This document shows, piece by piece, positions 24,900-36,329 of a stretch of 64,000 nt of DNA. Every line of letters starts with the position of its first letter. The stretch's first letter is position 1. The notes below the pieces were generated by a model, which made no database searches, had not been told where the DNA came from, and saw only the letters and a program-made list of their open reading frames with translations. Location of the stretch: the NCBI GenBank assembly GCA_963693305.1, contig OY855905.1:4032701-4096700 (forward strand), in the 5' to 3' direction. Source of the stretch: Meandrina meandrites. Its lineage: Eukaryota; Cnidaria; Anthozoa; Scleractinia; Meandrinidae. The position numbers and the translations under genes were made by a program.

Positions 24900-25520
24900 T
24901 TAAGACGGAATCCACCCGGAAGTCGAGTAATATTTATTTACGTTGGACAAAAATCGAGTACCAGAATAATTTAAATCCTATTGCGTTATTTTCTACCCTA
25001 AATAAAAGGTAAAGATGTAAGTAATTATCCTTGATAACACCAACAACAATTTCTTATCAGAGTCTTAGAAAATGAATTTCAAAGTTCACAAGCTATAGGG
25101 AAATTCTCACGTGCAGCCATTTTGTAAAATCGTCTTCAAGCGATTCAGTGGAATTCAGTGAAATTTCAAAATTTGTTTTCGGTGTTTGGTGTTGTTAGAA
25201 AAGATTTAAGATGTTTGAAGCAGTAACACAAAAGTTTGCAATAAGGTGTAAATACTTTTGGTACAACAATTTCTTATCAGAGCCTGAGAAAGTGAAATTT
25301 AATGTTCACAAGCTATAGGCAAAAGCTCGCGTCTTTTAAGCGATTTAGTGGAATTCAGCGGAACTTCGAGATTGGTTTTCGATGTTTGGTGTTGTTAGAA
25401 AAGACGTCTTTTGATAAGATATTTGAAGCAGTAACACAAAAGCTTGCAATAAGGTGTAAATAATTTTGGTACATAATTTTGTGCAACAACTACTCGAAGT
25501 CCTGGCGGATTCCGTCTTAA
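24900..25520. mobile_element. TTAA-flanked MITE with internal tandem duplication
   Basis: The ends are TTAAGACGGAATCC and GGATTCCGTCTTAA, with similarity running about 28 bp inward. TTAA at both ends is what piggyBac-type insertion leaves. Inside, a segment of about 210 bp is present twice in tandem (about 25045-25265 and 25264-25475); both copies share 'caatttcttatcagag', 'gttcacaagctatagg' and 'gtttggtgttgttagaaaag'. No protein is encoded. Confidence 0.7.
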
Positions 25521-25541
25521 TATGGTCTGATTAACTATATT

Positions 25542-25543
25542 TT

Positions 25544-25611
<68 letters not shown>
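25542..25611 (+). repeat. (CTTT)n microsatellite
   Basis: About 17 uninterrupted copies of the tetramer. The remaining sequence to 26497 has no recognisable gene. Confidence 0.9.
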
Positions 25612-26497
25612 TTATTTAGTAATTGTCTCTTTCCTTCTTTTATTCATTCAAACAGAGATTATACTGAAGAAACAACCGATGACCACAAATTATAGTGGAT
25701 ATAGTACTTGAATAACTCGTGAATCACGAGGAAATTACATCAGTACTACAATAACTGGTGTTGCAAATGAATAATTGATTTGGTAACTTTTTTCTGCTCA
25801 CACGTGTATTACAGGTTTTTTTTTTGAAGTCCTGATCCAAGATGAAAAAGTTGCTCAAGATTTGAATTTCTTTTTTCTTTTTTAAAGTGTCGTAAGTATT
25901 GATTTTAGTGACGTTTTACAGGAAGAGTTAAAAATAAGGGCTAAAAACGACCTAAAATCCTCACGAAAAAGTTACAGAACCCCAATCAAATAAACTTATG
26001 CCGGACCTGGATTAACTACAGTTAATAAAGGGAAATGGTTATGAAGCACGGCAAATATCAAAGGGGCAAACAAATACGCCAAGATTTATGTTGGAAGGTC
26101 CACGATCCCTGCACATCTTTTGTTTTGCGCTCATACACTATGCATGAATTACGTAATCGCAACGTTTCTATTGGTTAGTTGTATGAACACACGTAACCAC
26201 ATATTGTATTTTGTCAGGGTTTGTGCAGGATCAACCCTTCAAAATAGCGAACAAAAACATGCAACAAAGAACTTTGCCGGGTTTCATAGCCATTTCCCTA
26301 TATTAACTATGGATTAACTGAACCGTACTTATTCAAAAAATGATGCCAAATAGTTATCAGTTTGAAGAATATACTGAATTGAGTCATAGGTATTGGAAAA
26401 GAAAGCCGAAATAATAGGTAAGACATGATTTGAGATTTTCTTATCTACAATACCTACAAGAGCCCGGTTTCACGAAAAAATTTTGGTCCACACTAGA

Positions 26498-26894
26498 TCA
26501 CATACAACGCCCGACGACCTTTGGGATTTGAACTGAGATCTCTGAGGGACCTTTAGATTCGGCTGCCTCTGCTTGTCGGATCCAATCGACTTGATCACGA
26601 GGCCCCTTGTACCCAACAAGGGCCCACGAGGCGCGAAAACCAGGGGGTCTTGGATTCTTGGCTCCGAGGCCTAACACCTGTAGATTGGCACCCATCTTAT
26701 CATCTTCGCTTGCACCGTTTCCTTGAGTCGCCTCGTCGTTCACAGCCATCAGGACAATGACATCATCCGGTAGGCTATCAATATATGAACCCATTTCGTT
26801 ATCGGCAGTTGATGAACCATGCATGTGTGTTAATTGAAAGCGATTCAATGAAATTTCCTCCTCTGGTAAGCACGACTACATTGTATGCAATATT
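26498..26894 (-). pseudogene. ILEI/FAM3-type domain exon broken by a 4-bp duplication
   Basis: This is a second copy of the terminal ILEI exon at 30923-31315. Acceptor (TTCTTCCAG), phase and stop position correspond, and most residues agree (EMGSYIDSLPDDVIVLMAV, GANLQVLGLGAKNPRPPG, SWALVGYKGP). The exon is 397 bp against 393 bp in the intact copy. The extra four bases fall in a CATGCATGG context where the intact family pattern needs CATGG. Read from the splice site, the frame shifts there and reaches a stop a few codons later. No upstream partner exon was found. A short transcript using a downstream ATG cannot be excluded, but I judge the copy non-functional. Confidence 0.75.
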
Positions 26895-26964
26895 CTGGAA
26901 GAAAAGGAAAGTCTATATGTCACGTAACGTGGCGTAGAAACATTTTCTGCACAGGAAAGATTTC

Positions 26965-27288
26965 GATAACTGGTTTTCACCTGTGACAAAAGCATTATCA
27001 TAAGGATAAGCGTAAGTGCAAGAAAATAAATTCATTTCTTGCGCTCTTTCTTGTCCTTATACATGTGTTTGTTTTTATTTCACAAGTGAGCCGTGGCGAG
27101 AAAAGCTCGCAGAGCACAAGTTCATATGTCACTTATCGTGAGATGCTTATCAGAATTTTTAAAGCACTGCGCTTGCGTGTCTACTCTTGTGCTTGGGTTT
27201 ATCGCTATAGTATACTGAATACCGTTGTGGCTATACTCGCGCTTAGCTTATAATTGTGCTCATCTCACAAGTGATAACCAGGCATTAG
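26965..27288. mobile_element. MITE-like element with ~25-bp TIRs
   Basis: Left end ACTGGTTTTCACCTGTGACA and right end (inverted) CTGGTTATCACTTGTGAGAT are diverged inverted copies about 320 bp apart. Inside each end comes a 'gcataa/gcacaat' run. It appears inserted in the duplicated intron sequence beside the broken ILEI exon. Confidence 0.5.
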
Positions 27289-27534
27289 CGTTCCAGAGTT
27301 CTATCATCTTCTTTCTCATATAAAGACAGCATTGTTCTGCCATCGGATTTTGTTTCCTGCCCCTCTGAAGGTAAGCACTCTACAGTTGATCGCACCCCCC
27401 CCCCCCTCCCCCCACTATCCCCGGGAGGGGGAGAGCAAAGCACTTATTAAGGGAAGTTTGGGTGGAGTTGTGCCGCCGAGGTATTCAAACCCTGACCAGT
27501 TTTAGACAAAAACTGTGCATTTCGCTCCCCTGTT

Positions 27535-27760
27535 TAAGGGGTTGCGCAGTAGTGAGAGCGTTCGCCTTCCACTAATGTACCCGGGTTCGATTCCCGGACC
27601 CAGCGTCGTATATGTGTATTGAGTTTGTTGTTGGTTCTCGTCCCTGCTCCGAGGGTTTTTCTCGAGATTCTTTGTTTTTTCTCCCTCCACAAACACCAAC
27701 ACTTCCAAATTCCAATTAGATCGGGAAGACACGGCCCCACAAGCTGCTAGCTTTAAATGC
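27535..27760 (+). mobile_element. tRNA-derived SINE, second family
   Basis: The A-box region is GTTGCGCAGTAGTGAGAGCG and the B-box GGTTCGATTCCC. A pyrimidine-rich body with 'tccctccacaaacaccaac' and 'ttccaattagatc' follows. Related minus-strand copies lie at 39895-40116 and, degraded, near 52460-52700. The short frames here (27502-27740, -) are antisense to the SINE. Just upstream is a G/C-rich repeat with a poly-C tract (about 27395-27413). From 27760 to 28960 I see no gene, only an (AAAAT)n run near 28018-28045. Confidence 0.75.
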
Positions 27761-29147
27761 TACCATGTCAAAACGAAGGTAATTTATTTCAAGTCCTCGT
27801 AAACCATACCCTATTGGGCGGCACATACCCGCCACTCAAGAAAAGGGCAATAAATTTCAGTGCTTCTCTCTTCATCTGTCGGCTTCTTTGGCATTGCCTC
27901 ACTTCCATTTAGACAAGCAACGTACCAGTAAATACCAACATATTTAAGGCCTTAATGTTAATCCTCTACATTCGCTTCCCCTCTATAAAACTCCACTCCC
28001 TGTATAAGCTCCTCTTAAATAAAATAAAATAAAATAAAATAAAAAACCGCACCCCTACTCTTACAAAGTAGTGAGAATGAAAGTTTGAATTTAGTTTAGA
28101 TAAGGAAGAATTACTCCGATTGTTTGATAAATAAAATTGTATCAAATTAAATCTTACTAATCATGAGAGTCGACATTTGATGCAGAATGTATGCAAATAA
28201 TTGGTTTTGAAAATTATGAGGTATGGGGGGCTGGTGGGCTTTTAAGAGAGGACCAAGCCAACAAACTATGGCTTCATCGGGAGGGGGGAGTGGGGGTTGG
28301 AACGGGAAGCGGAAAAATATGGTGTGTCAGGAGTCGAAAGGGTGAATTAAAACTAACTGGTCGTTAAATGTTGTGTTGACAGCATCGATAATAGTGCAAA
28401 AACTCTCCCAGAAAGATTCCTGAGTTTCTGAAAATTCACATTCCCCAGGAGGAACAAACTACTCTCTCAAATTATGTACTAAACATCATCAATTCAACTA
28501 CAAACACAGTCGATTCCCGCTAATAACTACTCACATAGTTCAGCACGTGTTTTTATCTCGCTTGTCGTCAGGTAATTCAAGTCAACAGTTGGGTAAAAAT
28601 TAAATTTCACCCAAAAAAGTAAAAAAGGATTTCGCAATGTGAAACATGAAAGCTCCAAGCGCCACATTGTGTTGGAAATTGCTGTAAATGTTCAGGTCAT
28701 TTTCATTTTTTAGACATGACGATGCCCGCTCAGTTTTGGGCGTTGTTTTTCTGATATTATCTTAGAATAAAGTCGTTGAATAAGCGCGATCTAACTATTG
28801 GTTCATGCTTTAGCGTGGACTTCAGTTCGAGTTATGGTGCAACAACAACAAGGTTTATTTGAACTGCAAATTACTAGTAAGAACTTAAACATGCAATAAA
28901 TAAATTAAAAATACATTCAGTTGCTGGTCACCCAAAATAACTAAAGAGCTAAACTAGTTGGGTGCACGAGGGAGGTTTGGACAGCACGAAAAGAGCGTAA
29001 TGGCCTGTTTATACAAAGCAAGATCACAAAGCGAACGCGGCCGTTTCGACATTCTGCGCGACTTTCCGCTGGAAAGTTCGTATGAACCACCGTTCATACA
29101 CAACGCGGTAATTCGGGCTGTGACAGTCGCTACAAATTCAAATTTTT

Positions 29148-29342
29148 GACCGCGTGTCACCTGGGTTGTAGGTCCAGTTACACGAACGCGGCGTTCGCAA
29201 TGGATTGCGTAGAAGCAATTTGTATGAATCCGTTTATACCAAAGGCTACTACGAACGCGGCTGGAAATTGCCTCTAGAATGAATTTATAGGCGATGATCG
29301 CAAGAACTATTTCGTGTAACTCGACCCAGGTGACACGCGACC
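29148..29342. mobile_element. MITE with TIR GCGTGTCACCTGGGT
   Basis: The left end GACCGCGTGTCACCTGGGT and its inverted copy at 29323-29342 are each followed inward by AGTTACACGAA. The element is about 195 bp. The stretch before it (28960-29147) also has 'gaacgcgg' and 'ttcatac' motifs, so a larger composite element is possible. Confidence 0.6.
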
Positions 29343-29350
29343 ACCAACAC

Positions 29351-29736
29351 TTTTGAAGTGAAGTGAAGTGAATACTTTATTTACCCTCGGAATGTAGAGT
29401 AGCTTTAACAGCTAATGTCTCCGAGCATTTCAACAGCACAATGGGCAAAGACCAGTCCACAACACCGGGAACTTCGTGCCCTACTCTTTACGATGAGTGT
29501 GTGGGTTCTTTAACGTCCCCTGCTGACCATAACAGTGAAGATGCAGAAGACGGGACCTACGATTTATCGTCCTTATCCGAGAAGACTAGAATATCTAACC
29601 ATTTGCAGATGCCATTGCAAAGGCAGCATATTCTCCTCAGTTATTTTAAGACCCTGAGCGTTGGTCCGGTCTGGGGAACCCGAGACCTCCCGCACGGTAG
29701 TCCGACGCTCTACCAACTGAGCTAACCGGTCGGCGG
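29351..29736 (-). mobile_element. tRNA-derived SINE, third family, nearly full length
   Basis: On the minus strand it begins with a tRNA-like head (GGTTAGCTCAGTTGGTAGAG as A-box region, CGGGTTCCCC at the B-box position), then a body of about 250 bp, and ends with tandem GTATTCACTTCACTTC. It shows the uninterrupted form of the SINE split at 14405-14502/15711-15733. The + strand frame 29441-29725 is antisense to it. Confidence 0.8.
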
Positions 29737-29754
29737 TCAAGTTTCGTAATAATC

Positions 29755-29855
29755 ATCCTCGGACACACAGGGAAAAGTTTTCAGGGCGGGATAAAGGAAA
29801 AAAATCGTCGCGCCTTGAAAAACTGCCCCTGGATCTCAGAGAATGGCAATAATAA
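29755..29855. repeat. Diverged relative of the GAGACCCAGGGGCAG MITE
   Basis: Inverted fragments 'tcctcggacacacaggg' and 'actgcccctggatctcag' correspond to the ends of the element at 18179-18319. The intervening 'gggcgggataaaggaaaaaa' also matches in character. From here to 30900 no gene is visible. Confidence 0.45.
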
Positions 29856-30922
29856 ATCAATCTGAAAAAATGGCGGAAAATTGCATTTCGTTAATCGTGC
29901 GCGCCCGGACCCCGAGTATATGCCGGCTTCAAATAAACGGCTGATTCATCTGATCGAGTTTGGAATTAACGCCGGGAGCGTTTAATCTAGAAAATGCGGT
30001 AAGTTTATCCTTAAGGCGGGGGTTCACCTGAAGCCCGTTTTTACACCGCTTAACTTGGGTTTAATGCGAATATCTCGCTCCTGTTTCAAGCATTCCCAAA
30101 ACCCTCCGCTCCTCCCACAAAGCTATGTTTAGCGGTGTTTTGTAAATTTTTGGGTGATTTTTGGGGATGTTTGGGAAGAGATAGTTTTTCTCAAAGGATT
30201 AGTAAAATTTGGAGAAATAAGAAATATTAAAGATTTAATGTGATTTTAAAATTAGAATTTGAAGTTAAAAATTAGTAGATGGACACCCAAACAGTCCCCT
30301 GACAACCTGGGGTGCTCTTGCGTGGGGGTCAACTGTCTGGTGGTGTTCCAGAAATAATTTTCTTTCTTCTATCCCTTCTTTAAACCTCTTAAAATTCCAC
30401 TCAAATTCACCTTTACCCCCACCTTAATAAGTTAAAGTCAAAATACCGGCCAGAGCACGACCAATAATCCTAATTAAAAAGTTACAAAACCGCAATCACG
30501 CAAATAAAGTCATGTTTTCATCCTATATTAATTGAATCAGGCTTATACGAAATAATCTTAAGCTTATTAAATAGTGACAATTAATTCAAGCTAACTACTT
30601 TCATGTTTTTCTGTTTATCGTTACCATGGAAATACTGATTTTTCTAAAAAAGTATATTATATCAAACTTCGATCCAATTCCAGTGTCTGGGGCAAATTTC
30701 ACATTGATCCGAGTCCGGAAAGACCGCTAAACGGCGAGTTGAAAAAAATTAGGTATAGTCCAGAAAAACCTGTATTGAGACACCTTAATGTTTAGAGAAA
30801 TTTATTGAAACGCCCCGAGTGTTGGAAAAGTAAGCAAAAGTGAGATATGTCTTGAGAAGTTACTTCTTATCTACCTATGAGAGCCCGGTTTCAAGTAAAT
30901 AACGTACGTCATCCACACTAGA

Positions 30923-33456
30923 TCACATGCAAGCCCCGACGATTTTTGGGATTTGAACGGAGATCTCAGAGGGACCTTTAAATTGGGCTGCCTCTACTTG
31001 TCGGATCCAATCGACTTGATCATGAGGCCCCTTGTACCCAACAAGGGCCCACGAGGCGCGATAACCAGGGGGTCTTGGATTCTTGGCTCCGAGGCCTAAC
31101 ACCTGTAGATTGGCACCCATCTTATCATCTTCGCTTGCACCGTTTCCATTAGTCGCCTCGTCTCTCACAGCCATCAGCACAATGACGTCATCCGGTAGGC
31201 TATCAATATATGAACCCATTTCGTCATCGGCAGTTGACGAAACAAACGTGTCAAATGAAACAGAATCACTGAATTTCCCTCCTCTAGTTAGCACCACTAT
31301 GTTGTATCCTCTTCGCTGAAAGAAAAAGAAAAGAAACCTGCATCTGTGACATATTTTAGCCTAGAAACATTTGATCTGCCGTTGAATTTTGTTCTCTGCC
31401 CCTGGAGGCGCAAAACAGCAACAAGCATGAATTCATCACCTGATCACCTATTTCAATTTCACATAATACAAATATTTCAAAGCCGCCGCAAATTTCGATC
31501 TTAATAAAAAACCGTAAAAAAATAACCAAAGTGTTTAGTTTTTGGTTTATGACTAAAAGATATTTTCTCACCTCTAAACGTTCCTAATGTCCGGCTTGTT
31601 TAATAATTTTGCTACATAATTTTCAATCCGCTCCAGGCAGTGTATCACATCCATTTAAACAAGTAGAACGTTTCTGAAGAAATCATCCTGAATTTTCACT
31701 AAGGTACGTATGTGTTCAATAGAACAATTTGCATCTCCGGTAATGGGCCTTGCGATGTGTCATTCGAGATTAGGTTATTTTTAGAACGGCTTTTCTTCGA
31801 ACCAGTAGCCAATCGCGTTGAAGCATTTGCCGTCCGCGGCTTTTGATTGGCTCGCTCGGAAGTTGAGCGAGAAGCGCTTGCCTTCTGGCTAGAGGTGGTT
31901 CATATGCTAATTAGTTCCTTCGTCTCGACTGCCCTTCGAAGCATCGCTATCGACAAACACTTTCTTCGGGCTCATGGTGAAAACTCTTTCGCTTGTTTCT
32001 TCTATATTTCTTTTCATAGTCCGACCGAAGGGCGTTATTTTATTTGCAACAATTTGCAACAATCTCATTGCAAGTGCATACCATCATTGCACGTGCACGC
32101 CATCATTGCACGTGCACACGCACGCCATCATTGCACGTGCACGTACACGCCATAAACTATACCATTTTGTCGCGCGTAAGGTTTGTTCTATAAATAGCCT
32201 ACTCTCGAAAGACATAGCACGCGCCCTAATTCTAAATGTAGATTTCTAGCTTATGAACTTCTGACTTCATACATTCCGAACTTGCGTGAACTCGGCTGAT
32301 AGTACGCGAATAGCTCAACCAGTCAGATCGTCGCGTATTCATAAGTATACTATCGATGGCGCGGTAGGAGTCAGAGAACATGTTACGAAAATGTGAATTT
32401 TCAGAATCTCATGAAGAAATGCTATATACCCCCCCCCCCCCCCCCCCCTGCTAGTCTATTGCTTGGCTTGGTGCTATCTAGTAAATCCCACCATCCCCCC
32501 TCCCTCATAAAAACGAACTGTCAATTATTACTATGCAGTCTGCATTGAAAGGTCAACCTCTCTGATTACAGCAGCTTTAATTTTGATAAATTTTACCTTA
32601 CGTACCAAACAATTTAGAGAAACTCTGCCTTCTCTAAACTCATACTTACATTATTAACGCTTTGTAAGAAAAGGGTCGGCTTGATATTTTCAATTTTCGC
32701 TGGGCGTGGCGTTTTATCGAGAGAACGCGAATGTAGTCGACTGGCACCGTGATTATGATGGCATTTACTGATAAGCTTATTATCATTATAACCCTTACCC
32801 GTTTTTCGGAGAAATTTGGTAACCGTCTGTGTGACGTCACTCACACTTTTAGAAATTTCAGAAACGTGTGAATGATTATGATTCGCCAGAGGGACGTTTG
32901 GAGCCATTAACACTACAGAATTGCCATGATGGTCGTACACACGAAGAGTACATCCGGAGCAAATCTCTATAAAGGGGTTGCATTCGTGTAGATCTACAGG
33001 GCAGTCGACATGTTAGGGTACTATCCATGCAAGATTTTGCAAGAGCTAGGCGCGTTTGCTTGGGTTATAATGGTATAAAGTGCGCTTGAATCGATCGGGT
33101 GTAATGCTCTGGGCAAAACTCTCAGTTACCAGCCAGGAATATAAATGGGTAATGGTGGAGTTTGGAGACAACCTGGGAAAATCCGAGGGGATATTCTGTG
33201 ATAGACTAGCGGCCTACACAGAGAAGCAGTACGCTTAATCCAACATAACGACAATCACCACCTCTCCCCTCCCCTCCCCTCCCCTCCCTTCCCTTCCCCT
33301 CCCCCTCCCAGGCGAAATTAAAGTACTCAGTGTGCACTGTACTAACATTCAAAGCTCTCTCTACTCCATCCACTTTGACTGAGGCACTGTTTCCAAGGCA
33401 ATTAGCCGTTGACTGGTCGCTAAAACCCCCAGAACAGATGTGAATGTCAATATAAC
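30923..33456 (-). CDS. ILEI/FAM3 (PANDER-like)-domain protein, 3' exons
   Basis: Two exons join in phase: 33347-33456 (CAG| acceptor, AAT|GTTAGT donor) and 30923-31315 (acceptor TTCTTTCAG, stop TGA at 30923). Together they give 166 residues plus a split codon. The first carries ICSGGFSD and SVKVDGVERALN; the second starts RRGYNIVVLTRGG, then FDTFVSSTADDEM, DDVIVLMAVRDEA and YRASWALVGYKG. These match the order of conserved blocks in the ILEI domain of FAM3/CEMIP-type proteins: RG.NVVVL, FDT, V..DEA, RDSWAL.G.KG. Such domains are secreted in animals, with a lectin-like or cytokine-like role; here the function is unknown. The exon carrying a signal peptide was not found upstream, so the model is partial. 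A broken paralogous exon lies 4.4 kb away. Confidence 0.78.
31690..32263. mobile_element. Diverged relative of the CAGAAGT transposon, in the ILEI intron
   Basis: The right end reads (inverted) CAGAAGTTCATAAGCTAGAA, and GTCTTTCGAGAGTAGGCTAT follows inward, matching the element at 14503-15710. The left side has the matching 'ttatttttagaacggc' and 'gtagccaatcgcg' sequence, but its outer end is too diverged to place exactly. A tandem repeat of about 20 bp (CATCATTGCACGTGCACG) sits at about 32085-32152. Confidence 0.55.
32799..32993 (-). CDS. Candidate exon, unknown protein
   Basis: An acceptor (TGCCCTGTAG), an open stretch of 195 bp and a strong donor (ACGG|GTAAGG) are present. The peptide has three cysteines near its start (HECNPFIEICSGCTLRVYD) and a His/Asn run, then SEISKSVSDVTQTVTKFLR. 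It lies in the intron between the two ILEI exons, whose direct join already completes the domain. It may be an alternative exon, part of another gene, or chance. I do not recognise the family. Confidence 0.25.
33060..33230 (+). repeat. Degenerate SINE-like fragment and (CCCCT)n run
   Basis: Phrases such as 'ctctcagttaccagccagg.atataaatgggta' and 'gtgatagactagc.gcctac' resemble the body of the SINE at 12010-12330 but are heavily diverged. A pyrimidine repeat (CTCCC)n follows at about 33265-33308. Confidence 0.4.
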
Positions 33457-33837
33457 CTGTTTAAATACAACACATCAAGTTAGTATCAGCTTGAACTGAC
33501 ACTCCAAGAATGCGATTCTTTAATTTTATTGCACGGTGTGATTACATGTAAAAACATACAGTGCTTTTTCGTCGAATAGTCGTTAAATACGGCTAGGTGT
33601 TTCTACGAGTAGCGTTTACTTTTTCCAGGTTTTAATTAAAAATACCTGGCCGCCAAAAAAGTCATAAAAGTGAGTACGTATTCGTATCGTAAGCAGTGCT
33701 TTTGTACACGGTTGTACGTAGTTAAAAAAAAAGCGAGACGAGGTAAAATTCAAATCGATAATACAAACCTTTCCGCATCAAAAATAAAATAGCGTATTAT
33801 ACAACAATAATATTGCTAACCTCAACTCTATGCAGCC

Positions 33838-33890
33838 TTGTTGTTGTTGTTGTTGTTGTTGCAATAACAACAACAACAACAACAACAATT
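33838..33890. repeat. Palindromic trinucleotide repeat (TTG)n/(CAA)n
   Basis: About seven TTG units, a short spacer (CAATAA) and about seven CAA units form a perfect hairpin. From 33457 to 35834 no gene is recognised. Confidence 0.85.
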
Positions 33891-35834
33891 CTCAACAATT
33901 TCGAGAATTTCACAAACCTTTCATTGTTTTTTCTTTCAAATCCCAAGCCGTCGTTATCCAAGGGCTATTCTTAATTTAGCCCCTCAAAATTTGAAGATAT
34001 TTCTCCATTTTCACCGTTATAACCAACGGAAGGAACGAAGGAAGCGATCACGTACCGTTTTACCATGACGATTTTCAAGTTTGGACTAAAACCATGGCAA
34101 CGGCATCTAAATATTTTACAATGCAACGGAAACGTAACATTCATTCTGTTTGATTATATTTAATTTATGCCAACTGTGTAAAGATGATAAAGTACATCTT
34201 GCAAGTTATTGAAACGTGCATTTAAATCAGTTCAATTTAATACAAATCTACAAGTTTAAGTTTGTTTAAGCTGAGGAAATTGAACTAGAAGTTCAGCTAT
34301 TTCGCTTGTATATTTTTTTTACGTTTAAAAACACTCATTAAATATTAATTTCTTTAAATTATTGATGAATTTGGGAGAAGAAATTAAGAAAAAGCCTTTT
34401 GAGAACGCGTTCGTTAATTGACTGGAATCCATTCTGCATAATTGAAGAACAGAGAATTATAGCCTGACTTAGGCTTTGCAACACAACAAGACGTCCTGGG
34501 CACATGCGAGGGTTTACATGAGTACTTTCGAATTCTGCCAAACTTTCTCAAGCGTTTACACGAGGCTATTTTATTTTCCGTGTGCCTATCCACATGAGTT
34601 TCGGAGCGGAAGTAAAAGTTAGAAGTTTGACAGTTAAAGGAAGTTGTTAAACTTCAGTTTGAATAGTTTGTGACCTCAAAAAACAAGCGGACATATTTCT
34701 TGATTATGAGCTTCTAGTGCTAGGAAACGGACAGAAATCTTTAAGGGTGCATTGTGCATTCAAGAAGTAAAAAAAAAACATACTCCAGAATCTTTACAGT
34801 TTTATCGTCCTTACTCTATTAAGGCGATTTTCTGCTTTGATTCCAAGATGGCGATTCCAAAATGGCGGATTTTGGTATTGATGACTAATTACATGACGTC
34901 ATTATCAACGTGTATTTCTTTAAATTATTGATGACGTCATATACATTACATCATTGTAACCACCATATTTGGAAGAAACACATCTGATGTTTTAGGCTAG
35001 ACCACACCATCCAAGATTCACTACTATAGTTTTTGGAGATAAAGAGGCGGGCATTTTCTCCCCCCTTCCCCCAGTCTGCCAAAATAGCCCGCTCTGAATA
35101 GTGTCATTAAAAAGACTTTCAGACCTAGAAGTGATCAAAATCTTATTTCTCCTCACACTGAAATCAAATCGTCAACAGGGGGATATGTTATTGGCGTTCC
35201 AACATGTTGAAAGAAGATTGAACGTTCCTTCAAGCATAAAACAATGATAAAGTGCCACCCATCACCGTAGAACAAAAAAATATACTCAAAATAATAAGGC
35301 AACGGATAATTTATTTCTATCAAAGAAAATTTTACAATGAACGTGAAAGCTGCTTTTGACAATTTTCTCTAATACAATTTAATTTTAGTACAATTTGTGT
35401 TAAACACAGATGTTAAACTTTTCAACAAGCATATGATCCGTGACATAAGTACTATCAGAAATTTAGGCATGCTGACTACAACACTGTGTTTATACTTCTT
35501 CTCTTTCATTTTCTAGCTGAATATGAACCTTGACAACTGCAACTGATTAGGAATTATTTAATATATTTTGTTCGTTTCGGGTTTTTGAACTAAACGAACG
35601 TCTGAATAACAATGTGCACTTACGAAATGCAATATATTTTATTAAAGCAACAACATGGACTTATAACAGTTTCAATCACTGCAAATTTAAGCTGAAGTCT
35701 TATAAACTCGATCGAGGAAAGGCATTAATTAACACGTGCCAAATCCAGTTTCACAGGTCAAGCGAACTCCAGATTGTTTCGCAAAATGTTATTTGCAAAA
35801 TTATTTGCTAAACTATGTTTTTCCTGAGAAAACC

Positions 35835-36329
35835 ACAGGCAGCCCAAGCTCACGTTTCGAGCGGTTGGTAGGCAAATTGGTGTTGCGTAACACTAGACCG
35901 TTGAGAATATTATAAGGCTTTGTATCGAATTTGGGTCGATTTTGGCCGTATTTATGCTTAAAATACAGTAAATATACAAAATAAACTTACTTTTGCCATT
36001 TGCTGTGTCCTTTTGCCTGTTTTGCATCTTAAAGTGGTGTTTTAGTCGATTTTTCTCTTCCCTGTTCCTTCCTTCCTCCGTCTTAGGAAGGAAGGAACAG
36101 GGAAGAGAAAAATCGACTAAAACACCACTTTAAGACGCAAAACAGGCAAAAGGACACAGCAAATGGCAAAAGTAAGTTTATTTTGTATATTTACTGTATT
36201 TTAAGCATAAATACGGCCAAAATCGACCCAAATCCGATACAAAGCCTTATAATATTCTCAACGGTCTAGTGTTACGCAATACCAATTTATACCTACCAAC
36301 CGCTCGAAACGTGAGCTTGGGCTGCCTGT
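35835..36329. repeat. 495-bp near-perfect palindrome
   Basis: Two arms of about 245 bp are inverted copies separated by only about 7 bases (CCGTCTT at about 36078-36084). The outer ends read ACAGGCAGCCCAAGCTCACG and its complement. Arms differ only at scattered positions (for example GCATC/GCGTC near the centre, and a few bases around 'aggcaaattgg'). No terminal target duplication was seen. It could extrude as a cruciform or produce a long hairpin RNA. The frame 36247-36471 (-) runs from one arm into flanking sequence and has no known motif. Confidence 0.88.

Noticed and set aside
29660..29736. tRNA-like sequence on the minus strand
   Set aside because: It continues directly into a SINE body that recurs elsewhere, so it is not an independent tRNA gene.
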